Below, in pieces: positions 6,211-7,299 of a stretch of 7,299 nt of DNA. The notes beneath the pieces were generated by a model, which saw only the letters and a program-made list of their open reading frames with translations, ran no database searches and was not told the origin of the DNA. The DNA lies in contig CANQIM010000057.1 in the NCBI GenBank assembly GCA_947624075.1, positions 1 through 7,299 on the forward strand, read 5' to 3'. Numbering within the stretch: position 1 is the stretch's first letter; every line of letters begins with the position of its first letter. Origin of the DNA: an uncultured Bacilli bacterium (GTDB lineage Bacteria > Bacillota_I > Bacilli_A > RF39 > UBA660). The position numbers and the translations under genes are program-made.

Positions 6211-7299
6211 ATTAAAAAAATTAGATGTTACTTGTTATGAAGAAGATTTATCTAATGGACTTAAAATAGTTATGCTACCATTTCTAAATAAAAAGAATTA
6301 TTTTATTAGCTATGGAACATATTTTGGTGCTGATATAACAACTTTTACAATTGATAAAAAAGAAGTAAAAGTACCTGATGGAGTTGCCCATTTTCTAGAA
6401 CATAAAATGTTTGAACAAGAAGATGGAATAGATCCTTTTACTTTCTTTTCAGAAAGTGGAACAGGTTCAAATGCTTCGACAAGCTATGAATATACCCAAT
6501 ATATTTGTTACGGCAATAAAGAGTTTTCCAAAAATTTACGCTTTTTATTAAAATTTGTTAATGAGCCATTTTATACCGATGAAAATGTTGCTAAGGAAAA
6601 GGGTATAATAGCCGAAGAACTAAAGATGTATGAAGATATACCTGATTTTCAATTAGAAATGCGTTTAAGAGAAAATATTTTTACTAAAAGTCCTAGACGT
6701 ATTGATATAGGTGGTTCTGTAAAAGAAATAAAAAAGATAAAAAAAGAAGATTTATATTTGTGTTATGATAATTTTTATACCCCTAGCAATATGTTTGTTT
6801 TAATAGTCGGTAATTTTGATGTTGATGATGCTTTAGCAGTCATAAAAGATGAAGTTGGTAAGGTTAAAGATAAAAAGTTACCTAATGTTAAAATGCCTAA
6901 AGAAGATAAGAAAGTTAATAAGTCAGAAGACATAATCTATGGTGATATTAATGTTGATAAATTAGCTGTAGGTATAAAAATAGATGCCAGTGAATTAAAA
7001 ATGGATGATTTAACTCTTGATTTATATTTAAATATGATTAGTACAATAATTTTTGGCTCTTCATCAGAATTTAGAGAAAGAGTGAGAAATGAAAAATTGC
7101 TTAATAATTTTTATACTGAATGGGAAACATATGATAAATTTAGAATCTTTTACTTAATGGCTTCAACTACTGATACCAAAAAACTTTTAGAGGAAATAAA
7201 ATATGAATTAAATGATTTAGTAATAAGTGAAGAAGCTTTTGAAAGAATGAAAAAAGTATGGATTGCCTCAGAAGTAAAAATGATTGATAATGTTGATGC
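6197..7299 (+). CDS. ymfH: M16-family zinc peptidase, YmfH-like, truncated by the window end
   Basis: The frame stays open for 367 codons to the window end. VPDGVAHFLEHKMFE holds the inverted zinc motif HFLEH (His65, Glu68, His69), and the third ligand should be a Glu of the pair at 140-141 in KGIIAEELKMYED. GTGSNASTSYEYTQY is the standard M16 substrate-strand motif. This is therefore the catalytic partner of the preceding zinc-less protein, and the pair matches YmfF/YmfH. The start ATG 6197 has GGAAGGGG six bases upstream and lies inside the end of the previous gene (14-base overlap), so equimolar co-translation is likely. In the second lobe Arg297 (VRNEKLLNNFY) is present, but the residue seven further on is Asn304, with Tyr306 two positions late, so the Arg/Tyr pair appears incomplete. 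Complete family members run to about 425-430 aa, so roughly 60 residues are missing beyond the edge. Confidence 0.88.
   Translation, partial: MKEIKLKKLDVTCYEEDLSNGLKIVMLPFLNKKNYFISYGTYFGADITTFTIDKKEVKVPDGVAHFLEHKMFEQEDGIDPFTFFSESGTGSNASTSYEYTQYICYGNKEFSKNLRFLLKFVNEPFYTDENVAKEKGIIAEELKMYEDIPDFQLEMRLRENIFTKSPRRIDIGGSVKEIKKIKKEDLYLCYDNFYTPSNMFVLIVGNFDVDDALAVIKDEVGKVKDKKLPNVKMPKEDKKVNKSEDIIYGDINVDKLAVGIKIDASELKMDDLTLDLYLNMISTIIFGSSSEFRERVRNEKLLNNFYTEWETYDKFRIFYLMASTTDTKKLLEEIKYELNDLVISEEAFERMKKVWIASEVKMIDNVD

Noticed and set aside
1..7299. CRISPR array, tRNA or rRNA genes, insertion sequence or attachment site
   Set aside because: No regularly spaced direct repeats, no recognisable RNA gene, and no transposase or integrase reading frame was seen; the cassette has no evident flanking direct repeats.

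Overview
The window is low-GC DNA from a Gram-positive-type bacterium: AT-rich codons, strong GGAGG-like ribosome binding sites and tightly packed co-directional genes. The gene families (PyrH, DeoD, a YmfF/YmfH-type M16 pair, DUF4176) point to Bacillota, perhaps one of the uncultured AT-rich gut Bacilli. That placement is inference. Trp is written TGG and no in-frame TGA was noticed, so nothing argues for a recoded genome.

Left edge (1-195): the first 23 codons of pyrH (UMP kinase) run leftward from a TTG start. They are separated by about 130 bases from a rightward promoter. A 9-bp inverted repeat lies in this gap and overlaps the pyrH ribosome binding site.

Accessory cassette (202-3585): three overlapping or abutting rightward genes. 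They encode a 100-aa DUF4176 protein, an 806-aa multidomain protein and a leucine-rich-repeat protein. The large protein has a helical N-terminus, a long Gly/Ala-rich hydrophobic middle, a transglutaminase-like domain with a Cys-His-Asp triad, and two diverged copies of a roughly 45-residue C-terminal motif. The order resembles a type VIIb secretion effector with its partner protein and a candidate immunity or accessory gene. No secretion machinery gene is in the window. This is the most interesting part.

Middle (3594-4172): a 160-aa protein of unknown function with its own promoter and strong ribosome binding site, followed by a short hairpin and T-run terminator.

Right part (4161-7299): a housekeeping operon of deoD (purine nucleoside phosphorylase) and two M16-family proteins. 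The first M16 protein has lost the HxxEH zinc site but keeps an Arg/Tyr pair. The second, cut by the window end, has an intact HFLEH but lacks the Tyr at the usual spacing. This suggests a heterodimer with a split active site, like the YmfF/YmfH pair linked to EF-P modification in Bacillus.
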